DNA of 64,000 bases. Source: Clostridia bacterium (lineage in GTDB: Bacteria > Bacillota > Clostridia > UMGS1840 > HGM11507). The translations under genes were made by a program, and so were the position numbers. Below are positions 1 to 10,200 of this stretch, piece after piece (the first letter of the stretch is position 1; every line of letters begins with the position of its first letter). The notes beneath the pieces were generated by a model that was given only the letters and a program-made list of their open reading frames with translations, was not told where the DNA came from and searched no databases. Where the stretch lies: the NCBI GenBank assembly GCA_017554615.1, contig JAFZHY010000004.1:57809-121808 (forward strand), read 5' to 3'.

Positions 1-1106
1 TAACTTTTTAGTATAAATTCTGCCATAGGGCTTCTGCAGGTATTGCCTGTGCAGATAAAAAGCACATTTTTAATATCCACTATATTTCCTCCGCAGGTTT
101 TTTTAAGCCTGTTCATAATGGCAACGCCAATGCCTTCTTCTTTAACCGAAGGTATATAAATTTTAGAAACTTTTTGTTTGTCTGCTTCTCTTAAATATTT
201 AAATATTTTTTCTCCGCATTCTGACAGATTATCTTCATCGCCTAAACAGAAGTTGGGGAAAAGTTCCTTTAGTTTGTTATACGAAGAAAAACTAAAAGCA
301 CATTCAGTTTCTTTTATATTTTTTAATATGTATTCCTGGATATCCTTTGAATTACCTCTTACTAAAACAACAGGGCAGGATGGGGAATAATGCTTATATT
401 TCATCCCTGGAGAAGCAGGGTTTTTAATATCCGAAACATTTTTAATAAGAGACGGATGATATATAACATCAGGAATAAACTTTCTAATCTCATCAATAGT
501 AATTTTTCCCGGTCTTAAAATCATATTAGGTGTTACAGTAAGATTTATAACAGTAGATTCAAGCCCTATTTCACAGTTCCCGTTATCTACAATATAAGGA
601 ATTTTACCCTTAAAATCGTCATACACATATTGGGATGATGTAGCACTTACCGTACCCGATATGTTTGCACTCGGTGCAGCAACAGGGCAACCTGCTTTTT
701 CAATTAAATATCTTGTGTATATATTGTCAGGCATACGAATTCCAACAGTGTCTAAGCCACCTGTAACCGAATAGGGAATTTTATCATTTTTCTTAACAAT
801 CATAGTAAGAGGACCTGGCCAGAAGTTTTTAGAAAGTGTGTAGAAAATTTCAGGAATATCCTTTCCCACTTCTTTTGCATCTTCTTCCTTTGCAATATGA
901 ACTATCAAAGGGTTGTCAGACGGTCTTCCCTTAACTGTAAAAATCTTTTGTGCAGATTCACTAAAGAGAGCATTTGCTCCCAGACCGTAAACAGTTTCAG
1001 TAGGTATAGCAACAACTTCGCCTTTTTTTAAAGCCGAAGCAACTTCATCTAAAATATTAAGTTCATTTTCATTTGTTACACTTATAATTTTAGTAATTTT
1101 AATCAC
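1..1106 (-). CDS. L-threonylcarbamoyl-AMP synthase (Sua5/YwlC) fused in frame to YwlE-type phosphatase; 3' end cut by window
   Basis: I translated this frame by hand from a GTG at 1106 to the window edge: 368 codons without a stop. Residues up to about 205 are the YrdC/Sua5 catalytic domain (TETVYGLGA, KGRPSDNPL, APSANISG). The Sua5 linker motif SPGMKYKHY and the C-terminal Sua5 domain follow, ending near GIGVAIMNRLKK. The frame then runs into VLFICTGNTCRSPMAEF, the CX5R phosphate loop of the low-molecular-weight phosphatase family. The Thr in CTGNTCRS is the residue that sets YwlE apart as a protein-arginine phosphatase; tyrosine phosphatases have Ile there. Sua5 makes threonylcarbamoyl-AMP for t6A37 in tRNA. 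GTG starts 4 bases after the prfA stop, so the two are probably cotranscribed. A GGAGG just before an internal GTG (near codon 352) might allow separate phosphatase initiation. Confidence 0.85.
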   Translation of the reverse strand, partial: MIKITKIISVTNENELNILDEVASALKKGEVVAIPTETVYGLGANALFSESAQKIFTVKGRPSDNPLIVHIAKEEDAKEVGKDIPEIFYTLSKNFWPGPLTMIVKKNDKIPYSVTGGLDTVGIRMPDNIYTRYLIEKAGCPVAAPSANISGTVSATSSQYVYDDFKGKIPYIVDNGNCEIGLESTVINLTVTPNMILRPGKITIDEIRKFIPDVIYHPSLIKNVSDIKNPASPGMKYKHYSPSCPVVLVRGNSKDIQEYILKNIKETECAFSFSSYNKLKELFPNFCLGDEDNLSECGEKIFKYLREADKQKVSKIYIPSVKEEGIGVAIMNRLKKTCGGNIVDIKNVLFICTGNTCRSPMAEFILKS

Positions 1107-1110
1107 CCTG

Positions 1111-2181
1111 TTAATTTTCTTGATTCTGAAGTTTTTCTGCCTGGTCTGCAGTAATCAGAGCATCTATAAATTCATCAATATTTCCGTTTAAAGTGTTTTC
1201 AAGTTGGTTAATGGTAAGTTTAATTCTATGGTCAGAAACTCTTCCCTGAGGATAGTTATATGTTCTTATTCTTTCACTTCTATCTCCTGTACCAACCTGA
1301 CTTTTTCTCTCGCTTGCAACTTTTTCATGTGCTTCTGCCATTTTCATATCATAAAGTCTTGAAAGAAGAATTTTCATAGCCTTATCTCTGTTCTTATGCT
1401 GACTTCTTTCGTCCTGACACATAACAACAATACCGGTAGGCTTATGAGTAAGTCTTATTGCAGATTCAGTTTTATTAACGTGCTGACCACCTGCACCTGA
1501 TGAACGCAGTGTATCTGTTTCAATATCGTCAGGGTTAATGTCAACGTCTACTTCTTCTGCTTCAGGAAGCACTGCAACCGTAACAGTAGAAGTATGTATT
1601 CTTCCGCTTGATTCAGTTTCAGGAACACGCTGTACTCTGTGAACTCCGCTTTCATATTTAAGTCTTGAATAAGCGCCCTCGCCATAAACCATAAACGAAA
1701 TTTCCTTGTATCCGCCAATTCCTGTAGGGCTTTCTGAAAGCACTTCTGTCTTCCATCTTCTCTGGTCGGAATACATAGAATACATTCTGTATAAATCGCC
1801 AACGAAAAGTGCCGCTTCATCGCCACCTGCACCTGCTCTTATTTCAACAATAACGTTCTTATCATCGTTAGGGTCTTTAGGTAAAAGAAGAATTTTTAAT
1901 TCTTCTTCATAAACAGCAATGTTTTCTTTTGCTTCTTCAAGTTCCATTTTAACAAGTTCTTCAAAATCTTTTTCCAAACTGGTAGAAAGAAGTTCTTTTG
2001 ATTCGTTAATAGTGTCCTTAGCCTTTTTATACTGTTTGTATTTTTCAACAATAGGGGTTAAGTCCTTTTGTTCTTTCATAAGTTTTCTCCATCTTTCCTG
2101 GTCTGCGATAACCAAAGGGTCTGAGATGGTTTCATTAAGTTTGTTATATTTATCTTCTAAAAAATCAAGTTTATCAAACAT
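1111..2181 (-). CDS. prfA: Peptide chain release factor 1
   Basis: A full-length RF1 of 356 aa, the usual size. It ends translation at UAA and UAG and triggers peptidyl-tRNA hydrolysis. The GGQ motif is at about residues 231-233 ([14 protein letters not shown]). The codon-reading tripeptide of the PxT type (PET, about 187-189) marks it as RF1, since RF2 has SPF. ATG 2181 lies behind GAGGAG. It is 12 bases downstream of prfB and 4 bases upstream of the Sua5 fusion gene. prmC, which methylates the GGQ glutamine, is at 22797-23648 in the same window. Confidence 0.97.
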   Translation of the reverse strand: MFDKLDFLEDKYNKLNETISDPLVIADQERWRKLMKEQKDLTPIVEKYKQYKKAKDTINESKELLSTSLEKDFEELVKMELEEAKENIAVYEEELKILLLPKDPNDDKNVIVEIRAGAGGDEAALFVGDLYRMYSMYSDQRRWKTEVLSESPTGIGGYKEISFMVYGEGAYSRLKYESGVHRVQRVPETESSGRIHTSTVTVAVLPEAEEVDVDINPDDIETDTLRSSGAGGQHVNKTESAIRLTHKPTGIVVMCQDERSQHKNRDKAMKILLSRLYDMKMAEAHEKVASERKSQVGTGDRSERIRTYNYPQGRVSDHRIKLTINQLENTLNGNIDEFIDALITADQAEKLQNQEN

Positions 2182-2193
2182 ATTTTTCTCCTC

Positions 2194-3301
2194 TTACTTC
2201 TCTAACTGAAATTTTAAATATTCGTTAATAAATCCGTCAATATCTCCGTCCATAACTGCGTTTATATTTCCCATTTCAAAATTTGTGCGATGGTCTTTAA
2301 CAAGATTGTAAGGGTGGAAAACATATGAACGAATCTGGCTTCCAAAACCGATATCCATTTGTTCGCCTTGAATATCAGAAAGTTTGTCTTTTTGCTCCTG
2401 CTCTTTGATTTCCAAAAGTTTGGCTTTTAGCATCTTCATAGCAGTTTCACGGTTTTTATGCTGACTTCTTTCATTCTGGCAGGATACTACAATACCGGTA
2501 GGGAAGTGGGTTATTCTTATAGCAGAATCGGTTTTGTTTATATGTTGCCCTCCGGCACCCGATGCCCTGAAAGTATCCACTCTTATTTCGTCAGGATTTA
2601 TATCAATCTGGATATCGTCATCAAGTTCAGGCAAAACATCAAGGGATGCAAAGGATGTGTGCCTTCTTCCTGATGCGTCAAAAGGGGAAATTCTCACAAG
2701 CCTGTGAACTCCTTTTTCTGCTTTTAAATATCCGTATGCATTAAGCCCTGAAACAACCATTGTAACACTTTTTATACCTGCTTCATCGCCGTCTAAAAAG
2801 TCTACCGTTTCAGTTTTAAAGCCTCTTCTTTCACACCATCTTGAGTACATCCTGTAAAGCATTTCAACCCAGTCTTGTGCTTCTGTTCCTCCTGCTCCTG
2901 CATGAAGAGAGATAATAGCATTGTTTTTATCATACGGGCCGGAAAGCAGAGTTTCAAGATTCATTGTGTTTGTATTCTCTTTTAAAGTTTTAAATAAATC
3001 TTTTGCATCTTTTAAATAAGTTAAACTTTCTTCCTCAGTGCCAAGTTCAATTAAAAGTTCTATTTCTTCGCACACATCTAAAAGTGAGTTGTAAGCACCT
3101 ATTTTATCCTTAAGATTTTTTATCTTCTGAAGAATTTTTGATGAATTATCTGAATTACTCCAGAAATCAGGCTTCTGGGTTTCTTCCTCCAAAGAGGAAA
3201 TTTCACTTTGCATAGATGCTAAGTTAAAGTGAATCACCTAACTTTGTAATATCTTCTTTAAGAGTTATAAGGTCTTTTTGTAATTCTTCATACTCTAACA
3301 T
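2194..3301 (-). CDS. prfB: Peptide chain release factor 2, expressed by +1 programmed frameshift
   Basis: RF2 ends translation at UGA and UAA. The body (frame from 3237 to 2194) has the SPF codon-reading tripeptide in RISPFDASGR and the GGQ loop in SGAGGQHINKTDS. The real start is ATG 3301, behind TAAGGAG. It opens 25 codons (MLEYEELQKDLITLK...) and then an in-frame stop at 3226-3224; the rest of RF2 is in the +1 frame. Joined, the protein is about 368 aa, the normal RF2 length. The slip site reads CTT TAA C, not the usual CTT TGA C, with an SD-like AGGTGA just upstream. UAA here is unusual because RF1 also reads it. The GTG at 3237 would give a protein lacking the N-terminal helix. I favour frameshifting because start, length and stop position all match the family. 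Confidence 0.9.
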
Positions 3302-3334
3302 TTAATCAACTCCTTAAAATAATAATATTTAAAA

Positions 3335-6079
3335 CTAATCATTGGAATTAAATCCGCAGCATTTTTTATATTTTTTACCCGAACCGCATGGGCAAGGGTC
3401 GTTTCTTCCAACCTTCTGGGTTTTTCTTACTGTAACCTTTCTTGGCTCTTCATTTGATTCTAAAACTGCATTCTGCGGACGGGCAACCTGTTTTCTTTCC
3501 ATATTGGTCTGAAGTTTTAGGTTAAAAAGAATTTTAGCAGTATCGTTACTGATAGATTCTATCATTTCTTCAAACATATTAAAGCCTTCAATCTGGTATT
3601 CTATAACAGGGTCTTTTTGTCCATACGCTCTAAGACCGATTCCTCGTCTTAACTGGTCCATATCATCAATATGGTCCATCCACTTTTTATCAACAGTGTT
3701 AAGAAGAACAACTCTTTCAAGTTCTCTTATATTTTCGCCAAACTCTTCTTCTTTTTGTTTGTATCTTTCAAGCATATTTTCAGTTAAAAGTTTTGTAAGT
3801 TTAGCCTTTGTAAGATATGAATATTCATCTTCTTTAATTATAATTTCTTTATCCAAAGGAGCATAATTTGCATTTGCAAACTCTAAAATATAATTCATAT
3901 TCCAGTCGTCAGGATATTCTTCTATACACTGGGTAGATACAAAAGATTTAACAGAATCAATAAGCATTTTTTCAATGCTTTCTTTGATGTTTTCTCCGTT
4001 TAACACTTTTTGTCTTTGAGAGTAGATAACTTCTCTTTGCTTATTCATAACATCGTCAAACTGAAGAACGTGTTTTCTTATCTGGAAGTTTTTGCCCTCA
4101 ACTCTTTTTTGGGCATTTTCAATAGCGCCTGTTAACATCTTATGCTCAATAGGCTCATCATCAGGCATACCAAGAGCGTTAACCATGCCTATAATTCTTT
4201 CAGAACCAAATAAACGCATAATGTCATCTTCTAAGGAAATAAAGAATCTTGTTTCCCCAGGGTCTCCCTGACGCCCTGCACGGCCTCTTAACTGGTTATC
4301 AATTCTTCTTGATTCATGTCTTTCAGTACCGATGATGCAAAGTCCACCTGCATCGACAACTTTTTTCGCTTCTTCGTCTGTCTTAGATTCAAAATCGTAA
4401 AGAAGTGCCTGATAAAGTTTTCTTCCCTCTAATATCTCTTCGTCAGTAGTATCCTGATATCCTACGCATAAAGAAATGATTTCGTCAGAGTATCCTCTTT
4501 TAGCCATTTCTTTTTTAGCCATAAATTCAGGGTTACCGCCAAGTTTTATATCTGTACCTCTACCTGCCATATTTGTAGCAATAGTAACTGCACCAAGTTT
4601 TCCTGCCTGAGAGATAATCTCTGCTTCTTTTTCGTGATATTTAGCATTAAGAACTTCATGCTTAATTCCGTGTTTTTTAAGAAGTCTGCTTAACAGTTCG
4701 CTTTTTTCAATAGATATTGTACCAACTAATATAGGTTGAAGTTTTTCGTGTTTTTCAACTATTTCATTTATTACTGCCTGATATTTTGCAGCCTCGTTTT
4801 TATATACAAAATCAGATAAGTCTTTTCTTTTTATTTCCTTGTTGGTAGGTATAACAACAACGTCAAGTTTATAAATTTCCTGAAACTCTGTTTCTTCGGT
4901 AAGAGCAGTACCTGTCATACCTGAAAGTTTATTATATAATCTAAAATAATTCTGGAAAGTAATTGTCGCAAGAGTTTTAGACTCTCTTTCAACCTTAACT
5001 CTTTCTTTTGCTTCAATAGCCTGATGAAGACCTTCTGAGTATCTTCTTCCAAACATTAAACGCCCTGTGAATTCGTCAACTATAATAACTTCTCCGTCTC
5101 TTACAACATAGTTAACATCTTTTTTCATAACACCGTGCGCCTTTAAAGCCTGATTTATATGATGTGAAATTGTCATATTCTCAGGGTCGGAAAGGTTTTC
5201 AAGGGAGAATGCTCTTTCGGCCTTTTCTACACCTTGTTTTGTAAGAGTAGCGTTATTTGCCTTTTCGTCAACTATATAGTCAACTGATGCATTTTCATCT
5301 TCTTCTTTTTTTAAATCAGTTTCCACAATAGTTTTATAAGAGAGAGTTCTTACAAATTTATCTGCCTTTTCGTATATGTCTGTTGATTCATCTCCTGCGC
5401 CTGAGATAATAAGAGGAGTTCTTGCTTCGTCAATTAATATACTGTCAACTTCGTCAACTATTGCAAAGTTATGACCTCTTTGAACCATCTGTTCTTTATA
5501 GATAACCATATTATCTCTTAAATAGTCAAAACCAAATTCGTTGTTTGTACCGTATGTGATATCGGCAAGATAGTTTGCCTTTCTGTCGCTTGGGTCAATA
5601 TCATGGATAATAAGTCCGACAGTCAAACCTAAGAATTTATAAATTTTGCCCATCCATTCACTGTCTCTTTTTGCAAGATAATCATTAACTGTAACTATGT
5701 GAACGCCTTTTCCTGATAATGCGTTAAGATAAGCAGGAAGAGTTGCAACCAGTGTTTTACCTTCTCCTGTCTTCATTTCTGCAATTCTTCCCTGATGAAG
5801 AATAATTCCGCCTAAAATCTGAACAGGGTAGTGCTTAAGCCCAAGAACTCTCCATGCAGCCTCTCTTACGGTAGCAAAAGCCTCAGGAAGAATATTATCA
5901 AGAGTTTTTCCCATTTTAAGTTGTTCTTTTAAATATGGAGTTTTGGCTTTTAATTCACTGTCAGAAAGTCGGGAAAATTCATCTTCTAATGAAAGAGTTA
6001 AATCAACAATAGATTTTAATTTTTTAATTTCTCTTTCGGAATAAGAGCCAATCATTTTTTCAATTATAGATTTAAACAT
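3335..6079 (-). CDS. secA: Protein translocase ATPase SecA
   Basis: SecA drives proteins through SecYEG with ATP. It has 914 aa from ATG 6079. A GTG at 6088 in the same frame sits inside the SD (GAGGTG) and is unlikely to be the start. Seen in order: Walker A (EMKTGEGKT, about 101-109), DEAD-type box in [15 protein letters not shown], the preprotein cross-linking and helicase regions ([12 protein letters not shown]), and a C-terminal zinc site [13 protein letters not shown] that binds SecB or phospholipid in relatives. secA directly before prfB is a conserved Firmicute order. The prfB start lies 33 bases past the secA stop. Confidence 0.98.
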   Translation of the reverse strand: MFKSIIEKMIGSYSEREIKKLKSIVDLTLSLEDEFSRLSDSELKAKTPYLKEQLKMGKTLDNILPEAFATVREAAWRVLGLKHYPVQILGGIILHQGRIAEMKTGEGKTLVATLPAYLNALSGKGVHIVTVNDYLAKRDSEWMGKIYKFLGLTVGLIIHDIDPSDRKANYLADITYGTNNEFGFDYLRDNMVIYKEQMVQRGHNFAIVDEVDSILIDEARTPLIISGAGDESTDIYEKADKFVRTLSYKTIVETDLKKEEDENASVDYIVDEKANNATLTKQGVEKAERAFSLENLSDPENMTISHHINQALKAHGVMKKDVNYVVRDGEVIIVDEFTGRLMFGRRYSEGLHQAIEAKERVKVERESKTLATITFQNYFRLYNKLSGMTGTALTEETEFQEIYKLDVVVIPTNKEIKRKDLSDFVYKNEAAKYQAVINEIVEKHEKLQPILVGTISIEKSELLSRLLKKHGIKHEVLNAKYHEKEAEIISQAGKLGAVTIATNMAGRGTDIKLGGNPEFMAKKEMAKRGYSDEIISLCVGYQDTTDEEILEGRKLYQALLYDFESKTDEEAKKVVDAGGLCIIGTERHESRRIDNQLRGRAGRQGDPGETRFFISLEDDIMRLFGSERIIGMVNALGMPDDEPIEHKMLTGAIENAQKRVEGKNFQIRKHVLQFDDVMNKQREVIYSQRQKVLNGENIKESIEKMLIDSVKSFVSTQCIEEYPDDWNMNYILEFANANYAPLDKEIIIKEDEYSYLTKAKLTKLLTENMLERYKQKEEEFGENIRELERVVLLNTVDKKWMDHIDDMDQLRRGIGLRAYGQKDPVIEYQIEGFNMFEEMIESISNDTAKILFNLKLQTNMERKQVARPQNAVLESNEEPRKVTVRKTQKVGRNDPCPCGSGKKYKKCCGFNSND

Positions 6080-6282
6080 TAAATTCACCTCATAGTAATT
6101 TAAAGGGTATTTTTATCAATTTATAAAAACTGTAAAAAAACTTATTTAAATAGTCTTAAATTATAGTCTATACCTATCATATCCTAATATAACATTATAT
6201 CACTAATTCTTAGTTTTTACAATAGAAAAAATGCATTTTGCCCTTAATTTTACTTGAAATTATAACGATTTTAAAAATAGTA

Positions 6283-6308
6283 AAAGCAGTGTAAAATTAC
6301 ACTGCTTT
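6283..6308 (-). terminator. Terminator hairpin of the AbrB-like gene
   Basis: Perfect 12-bp inverted repeat (AAAGCAGTGTAA and its complement) with a 2-base loop, just past the AbrB-like stop. The T-rich stretch after it is weak on the minus strand. The 6080-6282 spacer is otherwise AT-rich and empty. Confidence 0.65.
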
Positions 6309-6315
6309 AAATAAA

Positions 6316-6558
6316 TTATTTTAATTTTAATTTTTCTATGCATTTTCTGCATACATGTTTATTTTCATATATAACATTATCTCTTGCGTCCTGACAGAAT
6401 ATACAGGATGACTCATATTTTTTTAAGATTATCATATCGTCTTCAACGAATATTTCAATAGGGTCTTTAATGTCAAGATTCATATTTCTTCTTAACTCGA
6501 TAGGTAACACCAATCTTCCCAATTCATCAATTTTTCTAACTATTCCTGTAGATTTCAT
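6316..6558 (-). CDS. AbrB/SpoVT-family transition-state regulator with C-terminal CxxC pair
   Basis: 80 aa. Residues 1-47 form a swapped-hairpin AbrB DNA-binding domain (STGIVRKIDELGRLVLPIEL), which binds DNA as a dimer or tetramer. The C-terminal 30 residues carry two CxxC motifs (CIFC and CRKC) and probably bind zinc, as in many clostridial AbrB relatives. AbrB proteins usually control the shift from growth to stationary phase or sporulation; the target genes cannot be read from this sequence. It stands alone, divergent from lnt, with its own terminator. Confidence 0.88.
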   Translation of the reverse strand: MKSTGIVRKIDELGRLVLPIELRRNMNLDIKDPIEIFVEDDMIILKKYESSCIFCQDARDNVIYENKHVCRKCIEKLKLK

Positions 6559-6760
6559 AAAAAAACTCCCTTTCTCTATTTTTTATTACAGGAATATCAT
6601 AACATATTATCCAAAAAATGTCAATTAAAGTTTTATATAATAAATAAATAAATTTTTATGTAATAAAATGGCATAAAAGATAGGTTAAATAAGTTGATTT
6701 TAATTTAAGATTTTTATATAATAAAAACATATGAAGTTAAAAAAAGGGAGGGGAATAAGA

Positions 6761-8113
6761 ATGAATTTATTTCTAAGTGCAGTAGCAGGAATTATTACAG
6801 GAATTGCATTTATATATAAAGATTTTTGTTTTCTTACCCTGTTTTCTTTATTGCCTTTTCTTTATGCATTAAAGGATAATGAAAAAAACTTTTTAAAAGG
6901 GTTAACTTTTGCAGTGTTTTTATATGGAACAAGTATGTCATTTTTATTTAAAATGCATCCTATGGAATTTATGGGCTTTTCGGGAATTAAAAGTATAGGT
7001 ATAATATTTTTAATGTACTTAGGAATTTTAATAGTTGAAAGTTTTTGGGGAGGCTTTTTTTCTTATTTTTATAAAAAATATGTAAATAATATTTATCTTT
7101 TTCCTCTTTGCTATGTACTATATGAAGTTATAATCAGTGTGGGAATATTGGGGCTTACCTTTTCTCATCTTTATCTTCCGTGGTATAAAAACCTTTATTT
7201 TATACAGTCAGCCTCATTGCTGTCCTCATATTTTTTAACCTTAATTATTGTATATATCAATGTGTTTATATATAAATTTTTAACTTTAAGAAAATTAAAG
7301 TTTTTAATTTTTGCGCTTTTAATATTTGTCATCAATTTAAGTTTTGGGGCGTTGAGATTTAATCTTTATAAACCATCTCATTTTAAACATAATATTGCTC
7401 TTATTCAGGGGAATTTATCATCCTTAGAAAAATGGGAGAGTAACAGTCTTTTAAATAGTTTTAATATTTATAGTAAGTTAAGCATAGAAGCAAAAGAAAA
7501 ATATCAGGTAGACTCGGTAGTATGGCCTGAAACGGTTATAAATGTTGAACTTGATAAAGGTGGGTATTGGTATAACAGAATATCTGAGTTTTCAAAAGAA
7601 AACAGGCTGGAACTTTTTACAGGTTGCTTTTATCCTGAAAATAACTATTATTACAACAGTCTTGTTGCCTTTAATAAAAACGGTGAGCAATACTTGGATA
7701 TTTACCATAAAAGGCATCTTATCCCTTTTGCAGAAAAAGTAACTTTTGGAATGAACGGACTGGTGTCAGGAAAAGATGCAACTATACTTAATATCTTATC
7801 GGGTAAAGCAGGGGGAATAATATGTATAGATTCTGCATACCCTCACTTAACTTATGTAACAAAACTAAAGGGCAGTGAGTATTTTTTGCTTATAACCAAC
7901 GATTCGTGGTTTGAAGATTCATTTGGGGTAGAAAGCCATTTTGCACACAGTATTTTCCGTGCAGTAGAAAATAACAGTTATCTTTTAAGAACAGGTAATA
8001 CAGGGATAACAGCAGTTATTACTCCTAAAGGAGAAATAAAAGGAAAGTTAGAGCCACTTACAAGAGGGTATACAGTTATAAAGGGAGGAAAAGTTTATTA
8101 TGAAAAAAAATAA
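6761..8113 (+). CDS. lnt: Apolipoprotein N-acyltransferase (Lnt family)
   Basis: 450 aa from ATG 6761, which follows GGGAGGGG; an in-frame ATG at 6731 has no SD. The N-terminal half is about six membrane helices. The C-terminal half is a nitrilase-like domain with the expected triad: Glu in VVWPETV, Lys in YHKRHLIPFAEK, Cys in GGIICIDSAYP. Lnt adds a third acyl chain to the N-terminal cysteine of lipoproteins. The residue two after the Cys is Asp here; in E. coli Lnt the same stretch reads ICYE. Lnt is typical of Gram-negative and high-GC bacteria and patchy in Firmicutes, so activity is inferred from motifs only. It overlaps the next gene by 14 bases and shares its operon. Confidence 0.85.
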   Translation: MNLFLSAVAGIITGIAFIYKDFCFLTLFSLLPFLYALKDNEKNFLKGLTFAVFLYGTSMSFLFKMHPMEFMGFSGIKSIGIIFLMYLGILIVESFWGGFFSYFYKKYVNNIYLFPLCYVLYEVIISVGILGLTFSHLYLPWYKNLYFIQSASLLSSYFLTLIIVYINVFIYKFLTLRKLKFLIFALLIFVINLSFGALRFNLYKPSHFKHNIALIQGNLSSLEKWESNSLLNSFNIYSKLSIEAKEKYQVDSVVWPETVINVELDKGGYWYNRISEFSKENRLELFTGCFYPENNYYYNSLVAFNKNGEQYLDIYHKRHLIPFAEKVTFGMNGLVSGKDATILNILSGKAGGIICIDSAYPHLTYVTKLKGSEYFLLITNDSWFEDSFGVESHFAHSIFRAVENNSYLLRTGNTGITAVITPKGEIKGKLEPLTRGYTVIKGGKVYYEKK

Positions 8114-9848
8114 AGGGCTTATAAGGAGATTTATTCCTTATTATAAACCGTATTTATCAACATTTATCTGTGATATGCTTTGTGCGTTTTTATGCGGTAT
8201 GGTTGCTCTTATAACTCCCATTCTTATAAGGCGCATAATAAATGAGGGGTTAAACAGTGGGGGAATATCTTATGAAATAATTTTTAAAACAGGTCTTTTG
8301 ATGCTTGTTTTTGTGATTTTAGATTCTCTTGCCAATTATTATGTAAGTTCAACAGGTCATATAATGGGAACAAAAATGGAAACAGATATGCGAAGAGATT
8401 TGTTTTCTCACCTGCAGAAACTTCCGTATTCTTATTATGATAATACAAAAATAGGCCAACTGATGAGCAGAATAACAAGCGATTTATTTGATGTTACTGA
8501 GTTTGCACACCACTGTCCTGAAGAATTTTTTATGTCATCGTTAAAAATAATCGGTGCATTTATTGTTCTTTTAGGGGTTAATGTAAAACTAACTCTTATA
8601 ATATTTGCGTGTATTCCTGTTATGCTCTTTTTCTCTATCATAATGAACAGGAAAATGAAAAGCACATTTAAAGCACAAAGAGCGCAGATAGGGGAAATAA
8701 ATGCAGGAGTGGAAGACAGTCTTCTCGGTATAAGAATAGTTAAATCGTTTACCAATGAAAATATAGAAGAAGATAAGTTTAAAGAGGGAAATGATAAGTT
8801 CTTAAAAATCAAGAAAAAGTCTTATCATTATATGGGCTTATTTCACAGTGGAATAAAATTCTTTGACGGGTTTATGTATTTAACCGTTGTGTTTTCAGGC
8901 GCATTTTTCTTAAAAATTAAAGCAATTAACGCAGCAGACCTTGTGGCATATCTTTTATATGTGCAGACTCTTCTTGCAGCAATAAGAAAACTGGTGGAAT
9001 TTACAGAGCAGTTCCAAAGAGGTCTTACAGGGTTTGAAAGATTTATAGAAATTATCGATACCCCTGTTGATATCAAAGAAAAAGAAGACGCTAAAGAACT
9101 TTTAAATGTTAAAGGAACAATAGAGTTTAATAATGTTACATTCAGATATTCTTCATCTTCTGATTCAGTTCTTAATAATATAAATCTTAAAGTAAAACCT
9201 GGGGAAAATGTTGCCCTTGTCGGTTATTCAGGCGGAGGTAAAACTACTCTTGTAAACCTTGTTCCAAGGTTTTACGATATTGATTCAGGTAGTATTTTAA
9301 TTGACGAAGTTGATATAAAGGATGTAACACTAAAATCTTTAAGAGAAAATATAGGTGTTGTGCAACAGGATGTGTATTTATTTTCAGGCTCAGTATACGA
9401 AAATATTGCATACGGTAAACCTGGGGCAACCAAAGAAGAAATTATTAATGCAGCGCGTCTTGCAAATGCACATTCGTTTATCGAAGAACTGCCTTTGGGT
9501 TATGATACTTATGTCGGCGAGAGAGGAGTTAAACTCTCAGGTGGTCAGAAACAGAGAATAAGCATTGCAAGAACATTTTTAAAAGACCCTAAAATTTTAA
9601 TTTTAGACGAAGCAACAAGCGCTCTTGATAATGAAAGCGAATATATTGTTCAAAAATCATTAAAAGAACTTGCAAAAGGAAGAACAACCTTTACAATAGC
9701 ACACAGACTTTCAACTATTATAGATTCAGAAAGAATAATAGTGCTTACAAAAAACGGTATAGAAGAAGAGGGAACTCATAAGGAACTCATGGATAAAAAA
9801 GGAGTATATTATAAGTTGTATCTAAAAGCAGACCAGCAAATTGATTAA
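8100..9848 (+). CDS. ABC transporter, fused membrane and ATPase domains (MsbA/lipid or drug exporter type)
   Basis: 582 aa. Residues 1 to about 310 are a six-helix type IV exporter membrane domain. Residues about 335-582 are the nucleotide-binding domain with Walker A VGYSGGGKTT, Q-loop VVQQDVYLF, signature LSGGQKQR, Walker B ILILDEATSALD and H-loop AHRLST. It acts as a homodimer (or a heterodimer with an unseen partner) in the cytoplasmic membrane, pumping a lipid, drug or peptide outward. The start ATG overlaps the end of lnt, with GGAGG inside lnt as the SD, so the two are translationally coupled. Substrate unknown; the lnt link suggests, but does not prove, a lipid-related role. Confidence 0.9.
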   Translation: MKKNKGLIRRFIPYYKPYLSTFICDMLCAFLCGMVALITPILIRRIINEGLNSGGISYEIIFKTGLLMLVFVILDSLANYYVSSTGHIMGTKMETDMRRDLFSHLQKLPYSYYDNTKIGQLMSRITSDLFDVTEFAHHCPEEFFMSSLKIIGAFIVLLGVNVKLTLIIFACIPVMLFFSIIMNRKMKSTFKAQRAQIGEINAGVEDSLLGIRIVKSFTNENIEEDKFKEGNDKFLKIKKKSYHYMGLFHSGIKFFDGFMYLTVVFSGAFFLKIKAINAADLVAYLLYVQTLLAAIRKLVEFTEQFQRGLTGFERFIEIIDTPVDIKEKEDAKELLNVKGTIEFNNVTFRYSSSSDSVLNNINLKVKPGENVALVGYSGGGKTTLVNLVPRFYDIDSGSILIDEVDIKDVTLKSLRENIGVVQQDVYLFSGSVYENIAYGKPGATKEEIINAARLANAHSFIEELPLGYDTYVGERGVKLSGGQKQRISIARTFLKDPKILILDEATSALDNESEYIVQKSLKELAKGRTTFTIAHRLSTIIDSERIIVLTKNGIEEEGTHKELMDKKGVYYKLYLKADQQID

Positions 9849-9865
9849 CCTTTAATTTTATATAT

Positions 9866-10200
9866 AAAAAGTGTACCTATATATATAATATAGATACACT
9901 TTAATTTTATCTTTTTGTTGTTTAATGGTATGGTTAACATCCATCTTTTATGAAGTTGATTCGATATCAACTTCATAAAACCGATGGATAGGAAAAATTT
10001 CTTAGATTCAATGAAAATAACCGAAGGTGTATGTGATACATCGAGAGGTATTTTCATTGAAAACGCAAAAATTAAATTTATAAATTGCCTTGCAATTTAT
10101 ACCTTAGAAATATTAAAAAAGTGTACCTATATATTATAGATACACTTTAATTTTATCATTTTTTGCGTGTTCTTAGGAATTTTAACATCCATCCTAAAGT
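9866..10200. repeat. Duplicated terminator-like repeat flanking a run of hairpins
   Basis: This convergent gap has no credible gene. Two near-copies of about 80 bp (9866-9950 and 10115-10200) each hold an AAAGTGTA...TACACTTT hairpin, then TTAATTTTATC and later TTAACATCCATC. The right copy acts as obgE's terminator on the minus strand: a hairpin followed by TTTTTT. Between them lie three more hairpins: TTTTATGAAGTTGAT with its complement (9946-9980), TTCAATGAAAATA with its complement enclosing TGTATGTGATACA (10007-10061), and TATAAATTGC CTT GCAATTTATA (10079-10101). The arrangement looks like an inserted or duplicated small element. Confidence 0.7.

Noticed and set aside
1548..1912. Frames opposite or shifted within prfA
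   Set aside because: They are shadows of a well-conserved gene with no own SD.
9845..10057. 70-aa minus-strand frame across the repeat region
   Set aside because: It reads through palindromic repeats, has no SD and no family resemblance; chance frame.
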